Shown here in pieces: positions 47,012-58,405 of a stretch of 64,000 bases of DNA. Every line of letters starts with the position of its first letter. Within the stretch, counting starts at the first letter, position 1. The notes below the pieces were generated by a model. The model ran no database searches and was not told the DNA's origin. It worked only from the letters and a program-made list of their open reading frames with translations. The stretch covers positions 1,156,536-1,220,535 of the forward strand of contig CAADRB010000036.1 of the NCBI GenBank assembly GCA_900708905.1. Reading direction: 5' to 3'. The stretch is from Hymenolepis diminuta. Its lineage: Eukaryota > Platyhelminthes > Cestoda > Cyclophyllidea > Hymenolepididae. The position numbers were made by a program, and so were the translations under genes.

Positions 47012-48253
47012 TCCCGTGTTTCCTCGGTCCACGTAGCATTAGTACATAAAGCTTCAAATTCTGAGTACATGTTGCCATCATTTGGGCGGCCTGAACGAAA
47101 CCACCACCCCACCTTCACAAGTAATTGCCACCGATTACTTGTTCAATACTGTTGAATTCTCATTCAGCTGTAGAATGCTAGGACGGATATGAAATCAGTC
47201 ACAATATCCCAAAACAGAGTATAGTTATCTTAGGTCTCTACCCCAGAGAGAGAGAGAGAGTGGACTACCGTAACTACCCTAGCCTAGATCCTCTACTCTA
47301 GCGTCTTCTCAACTACCCACTCGAGTAAGAACCGATTTGGCGTGTGTTCAATGCAAGCACTGATAAGGAAGGATAATCAGGCTTGAGAGATACGCATATA
47401 TCGGGCGTGAATTCGAAAAGGGGGAAAGAACGTTTTCTACCGCTAATCGTAAATCCTGGGCTGACTTAACCACGTTCCAGAGTCGCTAGATTGACAGTCT
47501 CAATGTACCCCGAGTATCTGAAAATGACTGTGGTATAATGAAGAAAAGGGAATGTTTTCATAGGTTTAATAACCAAAAAATTTAAATATATTGTTAATCT
47601 TTATTATGGTAAGTCAATGAGTCCATTATAATGAACTGAATAAATGCAGGCTGCAATGAGGGGCTTGCCATCAACTAGTAAGATCAACTAAGAGGCAAAA
47701 AGCAAAGAGAATAAGCAGAATAAGTGACAGAGTTTTCTTATCAGATTACAGAAGTGTAAAATCCACAAGGTTGAGTAGGATGAAAAATTTGAAACTAAAG
47801 GAAACCTCTTACAGATTACTGTAAAATATCCTAACTTGAAGAGAGAACATTGCTATATTTTTATGAAATGGCGCCAAAATGTTATTACAGACACTTTTAA
47901 AATATATAAATTCTATAAGAAGGCAAATAAATCAACTTTGATTGATTTCTGATAATTATTTCTTAAATGAATATTACTTACCTGAAAGTTTGGGGCTCAA
48001 TACCAATCGTATCAATACTTGCGTATTAACACATAAAAGCATGATATACGCAGTTATATTCAGCTGTAAATGATTTATATGTATTAAAAGAGCTTTTATA
48101 AACCCGTGAGTGAATATGAGTAATATAACATAACCTAAAGCGCATTTACCGCAAACACGAGTTCTGATTGGCTAGTATCAGTATTCTAATTAAACTCCAT
48201 TAAAATTAGAATAGCAGCACTAATGACGAGATTTCAAATCGAATTTTCACAAT
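47012..48253. other. Intergenic, no gene recognised
   Basis: Contains a short (GA)n run near 47242-47260. No coding sequence recognised. The last part is the 5' flank of the DLC gene; no promoter element is clear. Confidence 0.5.
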
Positions 48254-48601
48254 ATGGGAAGCAGAGGTGCACCTAAACCCCCCATGGAGCTTCCAAGAGA
48301 TGTATCGATTATTTCGACTCGATTGGTATACAAAGATCAAGTAAAGATAACCACCAAGGCAGTAGATCTGCTTAAACAATGTCGAAAACAGGAGAATATG
48401 GAACTTTTCACTTCATTGTTAAAGAAGTATCTTGATGAAAAGTACGGATTAATATGGCATGTCATCTGCACTACCGGTTCCTACTGGATGAATTTCGCAC
48501 ATGATGGTCCATGGACCCTCAATTTTAACATTGATGGATTTCAGATCCTCACCTGGAAAACACCTTTCAACGATTCTATGTATCATGCGAAAGTGAATTA
48601 A
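48254..48601 (+). CDS. Single-exon dynein-light-chain-domain protein, TAL/tegument type (115 aa)
   Basis: Residues about 28-103 form a dynein-light-chain (DLC/DYNLL-like) domain of the kind found at the C-terminus of flatworm tegument-allergen-like proteins. Seen are YGLIWHVICTTGSYWMNFAH (64-83), with the hallmark GSYWM at 75-79, and LTWKTP near the end. A short N-terminal extension replaces the EF-hands of full TAL proteins, and no EF-hand exon was found upstream. DLC proteins dimerise and bind partner peptides; in schistosomes and tapeworms many are associated with the tegument or with vesicle transport. The start is an ATG preceded by CACAAT, and a poly(A) signal follows at 48710. It faces the related EF-hand/DLC gene at 53967-56557. 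Confidence 0.85.
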   Translation: MGSRGAPKPPMELPRDVSIISTRLVYKDQVKITTKAVDLLKQCRKQENMELFTSLLKKYLDEKYGLIWHVICTTGSYWMNFAHDGPWTLNFNIDGFQILTWKTPFNDSMYHAKVN

Positions 48602-48709
48602 CTCACTTCCCTAACCGAAGGTTCGTATGCTTAATTAAAACAACTAGGATATTACACTCAATAGTTTATGCATGTTATTTAAATCATCCTTTGGAAAACA
48701 TTTTTCTTG

Positions 48710-48715
48710 AATAAA
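48710..48715 (+). terminator. Poly(A) signal of the DLC gene
   Basis: AATAAA 109 nt after the stop, in GAATAAAGC context. Confidence 0.65.
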
Positions 48716-50159
48716 GCTTATTTTGGAAAGTTCATTTCATAAATGCTTGAGTTATCTTTTTAAAATAACTTAATCAAATTTAATTTGAACTCCACGTTCG
48801 AAAATTATGCACCCGATATATATGAAAATAATTCAAATTCACTGGAAGATTTACATATTTTAATGAGATAATTAATTGTACACCGAAACTGCGTCTCACT
48901 ATTTCCATGAATAATAAATATTTTGGTCATTATTTCAAAAAGAAATTGTGCGAAAAATATTTCTTTTCTATATGGTAATTATTTTTAAGAACTGCCCTGA
49001 ATTTCGAGCATTCCTTAAGTAAGGGTTTGGGTTCTGGATTCTAATTAAACTATTTTTATTGTTATTTCTTTCATTTAATTTAACTGCTGTTTGAATTGTG
49101 GAAATAAAATTAATAATAATTCTTGTGGAGTAAAAATTCTGATTTATGTTTGCGTTTGAAAGAGTTTTTAAGCAATAGAAGGTTATGTGTCTCTAGTTAC
49201 TATATCAAGCAGCTGGAAGAAAGCATACATCATGAATCAAATCACTTTAGAAGCATGTGTTTTGTTCAATTTAATATATATAAGAATAAAATGACTAAAG
49301 TTAATTAAATGTTAATACACGTCCTAATATAAGCTACAGAAATAGCAGCAGGACAATTGTCATTCACTTGGCATCCCTCAGATTTTATTGGGTAGATATT
49401 ACACCACAAAAGCAAGATTCGATTGTTTACCTGTTAGTTAATACGTGCTGCTAAGTATATGTGAATTTGCAATATGATAAACAGAGTTTCGCGTGACTAG
49501 GAGGCTCAGATTTTATTAATATGCATGTTTAGCTCTTGCGAATAATCTTTTGGAAATCGAGCCTACATAAACAGACAGCTCATAGCTTTAATAATGAATC
49601 ATTAACAATAATATATCGCACTGGTTTATGGATGATGAGAAGTCATAATTGAGTAGCACACTATAATAAGAAGCGAATGGTTATTGGGATTTGTAAAACC
49701 ATCTGCTACTGGGACATTTGAAGTAGGCTTACCTAGCGGTCTCATTAGTCGGTAGTGACGTATTTGCCAGTGCAAAAGCAGCCATTTTGGCATGATGACT
49801 GTCTCCTCTAATCTCTGTTTCCTAGTCCAATTTTCCAAATTATTTGCTCTGGTACACCTTACTTTGTCCATAGAGTGCATTGTAATAAATTCCAACTTTG
49901 ATCACACATCTTAAACTTTAAACGATTTCATAAGCATGCATATCTATTTTATTTTATTACTTATGGAAATGCAAAAAATTTCACAAGTTTGGATTATGGG
50001 ATAACATTTTAATACTCAAAATAATCAGGTAAGGGATTAATTGGATAGAGGGGAGATCGGAAATAATATGATGAAGTTAGAGTGCCATGAGTGTTACCTT
50101 TATGTAAATTCTAGATTCATTGTAATTTTCATATACTTCTAAGTATAATAATTTTGTGA

Positions 50160-50330
50160 TCCATGGGTTTCCGACTGAGTTCATTTCCGCGATATTCAGT
50201 GATTCGTAACTTATTGATTTAATGGTGTGTTTGACCTTGCCACTTTGATTAACTTGTACCTTCTTATAGCCATGAGATTAGCAAGGGCATATTAAACATA
50301 ACAGAGCTCACTTAGATTGAACTCTAGTGC
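50160..50330 (+). repeat. Dispersed repeat family A, fragment
   Basis: GAGTTCATTTCCGCGATATTCA matches 11629-11650 and 53644-53670. A later AACAGAGCTCA block is similar to GCAGAGCTCAAAG at about 53827. Confidence 0.5.
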
Positions 50331-51495
50331 TATTGTTAAAATAGCAATTAGCAATTACTTTAAAAACAGCAACAGTTTCAGAAAAATGTCTTTTAAAATT
50401 TAAATATAACAGCTCCACCCCTTTAATCTATAGAATTTTAAAGACTCTCACAATAGGCGGTTTTGTATTATAGAAAAACCAAAGTGTTTGCCGCTGTCAT
50501 TAAATATATACCTAATTTCAACCAAAATTTGCATGTTTTTACCAATGTACAGGGAAAAAATTTCATTGAGAATTAATTGCTACCATTAGGGAGGCAAAAA
50601 TAAGCATTTACTTTTTATTCTATTTTTCATTTTGACGTAATTGGTAAGATTTGTGGAGATACAATGCACCTAAGGCTAAACAAAGGGATATCGCACGTGC
50701 TAGAACATTCTGGAAAGTGCAGACTTGCGCGCAGAGGCCTCCCGGCCAATCAGTGATCAATATTCGTCCAGCGTAGCGTCAACTGTATTGAAGATTATTA
50801 AGTATTTTTTTCAGTAAAACTCCCTCCATACGATGCCTTCTCTGCCCCAATTAATTTGGAAGTAGCCTAGCTAATTTTAAGGACAATTTATACCAAAGGT
50901 AGCTTGATTTCTAAGGGGATTACTAAGGTTTACCCGAAGGCCTCTTTGTGCAGTTTCCGCTTCAGATTGAACTTGTAATAAGTTGTATATATTATCAAAA
51001 AAGGAAGGTACTAAAATTAATATTAGACAACAATTTTCTTGTTCAAGAAATCAAGTGCTTAAGAGAATGATAATACTGAAGATTTCATTTTAACAAGAAT
51101 ATAAAGGGAGTAATATTATTTGTGTTTTTATGCATTGCATACAGGAACAGAAATGGACTTATAGAAAATATGACACATAAATAAGATGAATAATTAATCG
51201 AAATGAATTTTGAATTACCCAGCACCTTGGCAAAAATGAAGTAAAAAGATGGATCACCAATAACTGATAGGTGAGAATTAAATTACACAAAGGCCACTTT
51301 CTGCAACTTTTTATACATTGAAACAAATGTCAGTATCCAGTTTATTTCATGGAATTAAGTTTAAAATGCTGATCATGTCATCCTGAGTAGTAGCAGAGAG
51401 TTATCATTATAATAACTGTTTTCATTATTATAGTGAAAAGCAAAATAGATTATTTTTGATCATGGAAATTGTAAATCAGTCACTTAAGGTTGAAA

Positions 51496-51625
51496 GAAAT
51501 TGGAAGTTAAGAGGATACTGAGAACAACGTCAAGGAATCAAAGAGTCTTACTTCGTTTGATTTTTAAATTCGAGTTACTAACTTTAAAATGTTAGCCATG
51601 TCATAATCCAAGCTGATGAGTATCT
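51496..51625 (+). repeat. Dispersed repeat family A, copy
   Basis: GAGAACAACGTCAAGGAATC then AAAGAGTCTTACTTC and TTTAAATTCGAGTT match 59128-59180 almost base for base, and match 2400-2460 more loosely. Confidence 0.6.
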
Positions 51626-52402
51626 TGTAAGGTCATTTTACCCTCTAAACCCATCGAAGACAAAAGTTGAATTGATGCAGAAAGATTGACTTTATGAGTA
51701 AAAACTGGTCAATAAGTATTGGACATAGTTGACAAGAATTTGCTGCAACTCAGGGAACGAATCATGAAATTTGAATTTCGCCTGATTATTGAATTTTAAT
51801 TAATGGATAATTTTTCAAATTTTAAGATTTGATCCCTAAGTTCCTGGGTGAGTTCATGTCTGTAATGCTCAGATATGACTAAATTAAAAGGTTGATCATT
51901 TCATTCTATGGTTTTGCTTAATTAAAGATCAATCCAAACACATGAGATATAAATAATAATAGAAAAAATTGAGAATATTCGATTCCAAGTCTGAGTAAAC
52001 ACAGAGTAATATGTAGTGTTTAATCTCATCTGTGATAATTTGTATGTTCCAGTGAAAAACCTTCAAATAAATCCTTAGATATTTGTAGGGCATACATAGC
52101 AGATTTTTACAACCATCTATCAAAATATTGTAAATTTTAAGCACAAATATGATTGCTCATGGTTTACTAAGCCTAAACCTACATGTATTAATTATCAGAA
52201 GATTTAGAAGGAAATACGAAGGAAAAATCCCGCTTAGCTACCTGCGACCTAAGCTAGGCCATTTATATATACATTTAGGAGCCAATTTAGATAATACTAT
52301 GGCAAAATATTTAGGAGGAGAGAGAAGTTTATTTTATAGCTGTCTCTATTGCTTTATAGGCTATATAGTAAGCTGTTGTCCTCCCTAGAATTAAAAAAAC
52401 GC

Positions 52403-52437
52403 CACTGCCACAAGACAGGGTGAAAACAGTGGCAGTG
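52403..52437. repeat. Hairpin, 9-bp perfect stem
   Basis: CACTGCCAC and GTGGCAGTG pair around a 17-nt loop; outside them CCTCC..TA and TA..GGAGG can extend the fold. No coding or RNA function can be assigned. Confidence 0.5.
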
Positions 52438-53512
52438 TAGGAGGAATAAAAATGGGTTAAATCAATCAGTAATCGTGGATCAGTCCAGATGATCTGCAAC
52501 TCAATGATCAGTCTTTATTATTTTCAAAATATTCATTAGTGCTTTAAGGGTCATAATTTGACTAATGTTAAAACCAAAACACTTGAATGAATGATCGATT
52601 TGGAAAGTTTAAAAGATGAAACTATCTTCCATTTTAGTCCATTTAAACAAAATTTCGTCTCAAAAATATGATTTGGACACGGGATAAAGAACTTTATGTA
52701 TATACATGCATATATTATATTATATTATATCCTCGTGAATCCTGTTAACTTAAAAGCTTTTGCGCCGGACGAAAGAACCGTGCAAAGAAGAAACTGGACA
52801 GGCAATTACGCTTCTTTTATTCATATAATTATTTCAAATTCAAGGCTGCTCAACAATATGAAGAGAAGGTGTTTCCTGGAATATAATCTTCGATATTAAA
52901 TGAAGGCTGAAAAAGAATGTCAAAAAAAACAAAAAAGTAACTCCTTACAACCATTAAATAAATGGACAGTTTATGTATAATATTTGATGAGGAGATTGGG
53001 CTTTTAGTCTTGAAAACAAAATTTCGTTTTGTGCCTTTTTGATCTTAGAAATTCCACTTCAAGTGAATTTTGAAAACCCTCGGGAGGAATATAGATTATA
53101 ACACAGATGGTTGAAATGGAATGTGAAAATTAGTTATTAAATATGAGAATTAAATTCATTTGTTCTTTCTCTATCTCGCATTTTACCACTAGTTCATATT
53201 CTAACTGACCATGTTTGAGTGATTCAGAGGTAGTGCAATTCCCACTTTTGGAGTAACAGAAAATTTGGTTGATGAAAACAGCAAGATTTTTTATTTAAAT
53301 ATTCAGATAATGGGGTGATGCAAACTTGCATGCTGGAGTCAACCTTAGTGAAATCTGATACTATGATAAAATCAATTAAGAATGCATATTTTCTAAATTT
53401 CCCAATTCCACTTATTTAGCAGATAAAAATTAATACTAATTACGGGAAAGAATATAAATATAGAGAGTAGTAAACAATTTCAATAAGGTGTGAGAAAGGG
53501 GGAAAATCAATA

Positions 53513-53690
53513 AAAAATAGATAATGGGGTCAGGACATCGCAAGTCTTGCTTTATTTAAATTCGACAGCATCTATTTGTCTAATTTTTATGAAGAGAAGA
53601 GTCCAGTTTGTAATGTCTACATCATTTGACTCATGTTATTCATGGTGATATTATTCCACGATATTCAGTGCCGAAGGATTTGTTGTTTAA
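53513..53690 (+). repeat. Dispersed repeat family A, copy
   Basis: Contains GTCAGGACATCGCAAGTCTT, CTTTATTTAAATTCGA and ATTCCACGATATTCAGTG, in the same order as the other family members. It lies just 3' of the TAL gene. Confidence 0.5.
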
Positions 53691-53930
53691 ATGAAACGGA
53701 TAGTTATGTAATTTGAATTCATATTATCATCCAAAGATTGTGAAGTCAGAATGATCTTACACGATACTAAGCACCTTCTATATTTTTGATCTAACAGGGT
53801 TGAGAGAGGTAAAATATATAACTTAGCAGAGCTCAAAGATGATTGGCAAAAATCCAAATTAATGCTAAAAATAAATAACTTTTAACAGATTTTGTATTGA
53901 TGTTACAAAATTTGAAATTAAATTTATAAT

Positions 53931-53936
53931 TTTATT
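53931..53936 (-). terminator. Poly(A) signal of the TAL gene
   Basis: AATAAA on the minus strand (TTTATT on plus), 31 nt downstream of the TAL stop codon. Confidence 0.65.
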
Positions 53937-53966
53937 TACTTCTAGTGAAAGTTAAAAATTGCTATA

Positions 53967-56557
53967 TTAACCAGATGGTGTACGCCAGAGAAGGAATACA
54001 TGTGAGCCAATTTGAAATTGAAGGGAACAGTCAATCTCATGAGAGTAGTGCATCCAATAAGATCCCTGAACGATGATTACATGCCAAACCCGGCCAAATC
54101 TCAATTCCAGCCACTGTTTTAAGTTTGCTGCTGTTTGAGACTCATTGAATTTTGTGTTTCTGCTGCAGCCGGTGCAACTGTTACTTACATCTGTATTCGT
54201 AGCAATGAGTCGACAAGACTCTTCAATAATCTCAGCTTGGCGTATCGTTGGCATACTGGCGGAGATTATTCGAATTTCCGAAGCCCTCATAGCTGCATAA
54301 CTTGGTGGTTCGGGAAAGCTTGAATGCGAAGAATTTGTGTGATCTCTGCGGAAGGAAAATGGGTGTATATAAAACTACTTAAGATAGAACTCACGTATAC
54401 ATGATTTAATATAAAACAAGTCTATTTCATAATAAAAAATGACCATAAGAAGCTACTGGACACTGACCTTCGCAAGACATTTGCCCTGAAAATGTATTCG
54501 TAATCAAACATAACTTCACATGCGCATTTACAGAGGTCTTATGCGTCTCTGCGATTTTAATTCTGAATTACTTAAGGCTATAGAGCGTTAGTGTATGATT
54601 TATTGGTAAAGCGAATTTTTAAATGCGCACGAAATGACGCGAAATGACACTGAGAACAATTTTGCACAACTCACAGTTATTAAAGTTTGAACTCTTAACT
54701 ATAAGGTCTTTTATATAGCATCCAACAATTGTTTTCAAATGAATTTCTTCGGACGGTAGTTACTATAATTTCAGTACCTTTATTAATATAAACGAATCCA
54801 TGGGAAATTTAATTCTGATTGGAAATCAACAATACAAGGCTCAAACACGCAGAGTTTTTGTTTTGTGTCTGAATGCGTAATTCCGGGAAGATATCTTCAA
54901 TTCGCCCGTCATTCCTATCAATATCCGGCCGCACGACACACCTGATAGCTTGAATGTTTTTCAGAACAAAACTCTTATCAATCTAACAGTGTTTAGATCT
55001 CCAATATAAACAAATTATTTGAATTAACAAAGCGCCCTGGGTTAACTTTACTTCTGACTTATCTCTCTTCGGGTAGAGTCATCTACAACTTAATTATATC
55101 TAGTGATTTTATAAATCATAGCAACAGAAACTAGACTTTCCAGTAATGAAACAGTACTGAATTGCACTTTACAAAGAATCATTCGTTTTCAGAAGTGTGT
55201 AACAATTTTATATGTCAAAATCAGGGTCGGACACGTCACTTCTGTAAGGGGGTAAAGCTAGTTACTGATGTATAAAACCAAATTGCTGCCTTGACAACTT
55301 TCAAATGCGATTGTATAGTCATAATATTAAATGATCAATTTATAGATATGTGCTTATTAGTTAATCTGAAGTTAATTTAACGTAGAATTCAATATACCGA
55401 TAATAGTTTGATCAATAATTAACAAAACTGGAATGCAATTAATTTAGAAAGCAGAAATTTCCGATGCGTAATTATCATAATGCAATCCTGTCTAATCAGA
55501 AATCAGAGAATGGTAGCACGCAGACAGAAATCTGGTGATATGAATTGCCCACCAGTAAAATCTGGTTAATTTGAAGAGTAGTAGATTCCTCTATGGAATT
55601 AATTACTACTAAATGAGATTAAATCCTATAAAACATACCCGTCATCATCAGGGAGCCCGAGCTTTTTCTTATATAAATGCATTGTTATAAGATCTTTTTC
55701 AGATGCATCAAACAGTTTCATCCATGACTGAAAAAAAATATAAATGTATTTGAAATTTTATAAGCATGAAGGTCAACATATTTAAACACAAATTTTTTAT
55801 CATAAAAGGGGCGTAAAAGTTAGGAGTAATTAAAAGCTAACATGCGTTCGCCGTTTGAGAAGATCTCGAGTGGTAGATAGAAATAATAGGTGCAACTTAA
55901 TGTTGTAAAGTATTCATAAATTGTCGACGATCCCTATAGTCAGCGGATCTCGGTCTTAACTAGAAAACAGCATTCAGGAAAAGGGCTGTGAGGGCGGGGT
56001 TAGGAACCAACCTGAAGACTGATAATCTCAATTTGTTTATTGCTAAGCATGTAGCTTTCATTAACTTTCAATAGTATGGGGTGGCCCGCTATAAGTTAAC
56101 GGGTTGCTCTACATATGGAAGTGAATTGACTTATTACCGCAAATAATGGGACCGGTTTGGAATCTTTTTGAAAGCAGGCTTCATATAGAGCTATGCAAAT
56201 TAGAACGCAGCGTAAGCTGCTAGTTAATAATATCCCTCGAAATGGGTACCATCCACAGTACCAATAAATACTATATGACTTTCTCTATAAAAATTTCCTC
56301 GAAACTTCGTAAGTAAAATGTTAATTAAAAAATTCCAAATAAGTAAAACAAATTCAATTCTATATCGGAAGGTACAATGCAATTTTATTTTCATTTACCT
56401 TCACAAGGTTTTCATCCACAAATTCATTCTTCTGAACGAAGTGTTCTAAATCGGCTCTAGTGATGATACCATCGCTGTCGGCATCAATCTCATAGAAGGC
56501 CTGAGTAAACGGATCTGAGTCGTTAAAATCAGCCACAATTCCTCCACCGGTATTCAT
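53967..56557 (-). CDS. Tegument-allergen-like protein: EF-hand plus dynein-light-chain domain (3 exons, 208 aa)
   Basis: Minus-strand exons 56557-56399, 55727-55639 and 54345-53967 join in frame. The architecture is that of flatworm TAL proteins (Sm22.6 type, usually about 190 aa). A canonical EF-hand loop DADSDGIITRAD (residues 25-36) is followed by a degenerate second EF-hand (FDASEKDLITMHLY, 59-72) lacking most calcium ligands. A variable linker leads to a C-terminal dynein-light-chain domain (about 120-205) with GRVWHVIIVQGSYWM and LLWRTPSG. TAL proteins bind calcium and occur at or under the tegument; several are IgE targets in human infection. The start was taken at MNTGGGIV because the frame farther upstream meets a stop with no ATG; an upstream 5'UTR exon is possible. 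Tail-to-tail with the DLC gene at 48254. Confidence 0.87.
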
Positions 56558-57108
56558 TTCCTTTGTCCAAATGAACGACTGATCGGATCTCTCTGATGAA
56601 TCCCCTATAATACGCAGATGAACCGTCACCTGCTGATTACGCAATTATGACTTGGCTGTGAGATCTCAGGTCAGTACTGCTGTTGGATGCTTTTAAGGTC
56701 ATGATTTTGAATATATTTCAGCAAAATGTGTCTTGGGTTTAATTGTTTGCACTCTAATTCACTGGGTGAGTGCTTGAGCTTAAAATGAATCAGCTGACTT
56801 AATCCTTTTGTAAATTAATATCCTCGCAAGTTGTGTTATTTGGATTTGTATAACTTTAACAGAATCTACTTCCAACTCAGTGAAAGAAGTCTACCCTTAT
56901 TTCATTGAGGCATCAGGTCAATTACAGAAGCCAGGCTATCGAATTTGCATTTTTGTACATAATAGAAGATTTCTATTCCAGAGTTTATTATGTTTATATT
57001 AATGGATACAAATGCAACAAATAAATGCAAAATAAGAAAGCATTGAAATGGGGTGTAACGCTTCAAGACCCGGCAGATCTGAGTGTTTACAGTTCTTTTA
57101 GGCTGCAG

Positions 57109-57648
57109 CTGACATTTAAGATTTTTAAAAATTGAGCTTGATTGGAAAATGGTGTATATTAATAATGATACCTACCGTTTATTTACAGTCTGTTAGTGAC
57201 TGCTAGTGAATCTATTTGAATTTGTGAAGAGCGCATTTGTAAAAGGAGATATCTTGATCAGGGCCATTCATGTTGGGCAAACTGGTAAATTTAAACTGTT
57301 AATTCTTCTGCAATAGATACGGTTTTGCTTATTCCATATTAATGTTGCATTGTTTGTCACTATGAATGCGAAACTGGAAAAATTTACACGTAGGTGGAAG
57401 GCGGTGTATGAAAACAAAACTAATATCATCTTCGAAATGCTTTAGATTCGTATAAGTATGAGGTCTGCTTCATTATTATCGAATACATTTTTATAGAGAA
57501 AATACGACTATGAATTTATTCATTATGCATTTCGATGTGGCATAAAGAGATTTTGGAGAAATTGTTGGACTTTTACTGAATTATGCATGGCAAACACGAG
57601 GATCATATAGATATGCTTATAAGCTTGTTCATTTACGTGCTCTAAATG
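57109..57648 (+). repeat. Left arm of a 540-bp near-perfect inverted repeat
   Basis: Reverse complement of 57866-58405 with only about two mismatches noticed by eye (near 57120 and 57632). It holds a small ORF of 27 codons (57362-57445) but no recognised protein. No clear target-site duplication flanks the structure. Confidence 0.9.
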
Positions 57649-57865
57649 ATAACACTGGAGTTTATTATCTGTAGAAACTGAAGATGAAGACGCTGGAGAA
57701 ACTAATAAGTAATTATATTCGCTTATTTATGTAATATTATAGGATTTCTTATTCTTGCTAGCCATACTGATTTTATCAAGCAGTACAAACCAAGATGTTT
57801 CACCTACTTTAAGGGTAAAAATGATGCAGGAATGAAAGAAAATAAATAAAAAACCGAAATTAATG
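57649..57865. other. 217-bp spacer between inverted arms
   Basis: AT-rich unique sequence between the two arms; no coding sequence recognised. If transcribed, the region would form a 540-bp stem closed by this loop. Confidence 0.8.
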
Positions 57866-58405
57866 CATTTAGAGCACGTAAATGAACAAGCTCATAAGCA
57901 TATCTATATGATCCTCGTGTTTGCCATGCATAATTCAGTAAAAGTCCAACAATTTCTCCAAAATCTCTTTATGCCACATCGAAATGCATAATGAATAAAT
58001 TCATAGTCGTATTTTCTCTATAAAAATGTATTCGATAATAATGAAGCAGACCTCATACTTATACGAATCTAAAGCATTTCGAAGATGATATTAGTTTTGT
58101 TTTCATACACCGCCTTCCACCTACGTGTAAATTTTTCCAGTTTCGCATTCATAGTGACAAACAATGCAACATTAATATGGAATAAGCAAAACCGTATCTA
58201 TTGCAGAAGAATTAACAGTTTAAATTTACCAGTTTGCCCAACATGAATGGCCCTGATCAAGATATCTCCTTTTACAAATGCGCTCTTCACAAATTCAAAT
58301 AGATTCACTAGCAGTCACTAACAGACTGTAAATAAACGGTAGGTATCATTATTAATATACACCATTTTCCAATCAAGCTCAATTTTTAAAAATTTTAAAT
58401 GTCAG
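57866..58405 (-). repeat. Right arm of a 540-bp near-perfect inverted repeat
   Basis: Exact-length inverted partner of 57109-57648. Homology stops abruptly at both outer and inner ends, which fits either a recent inverted duplication/foldback element or an assembly join artefact. Confidence 0.9.

Larger units (their letters stand above)
48716..53930. other. Region between convergent DLC-type genes
   Basis: AT-rich with several fragments of repeat family A (listed separately) and a hairpin at 52403-52437. A 79-codon ORF at 52149-52388 has no recognised domain. No further DLC or EF-hand copy was found. Confidence 0.5.

Noticed and set aside
52149..52388. 79-codon ORF with a hydrophobic C-terminus
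   Set aside because: No start context, domain, splice partner or polyadenylation signal that would support a gene; AT-rich chance ORF is more likely.
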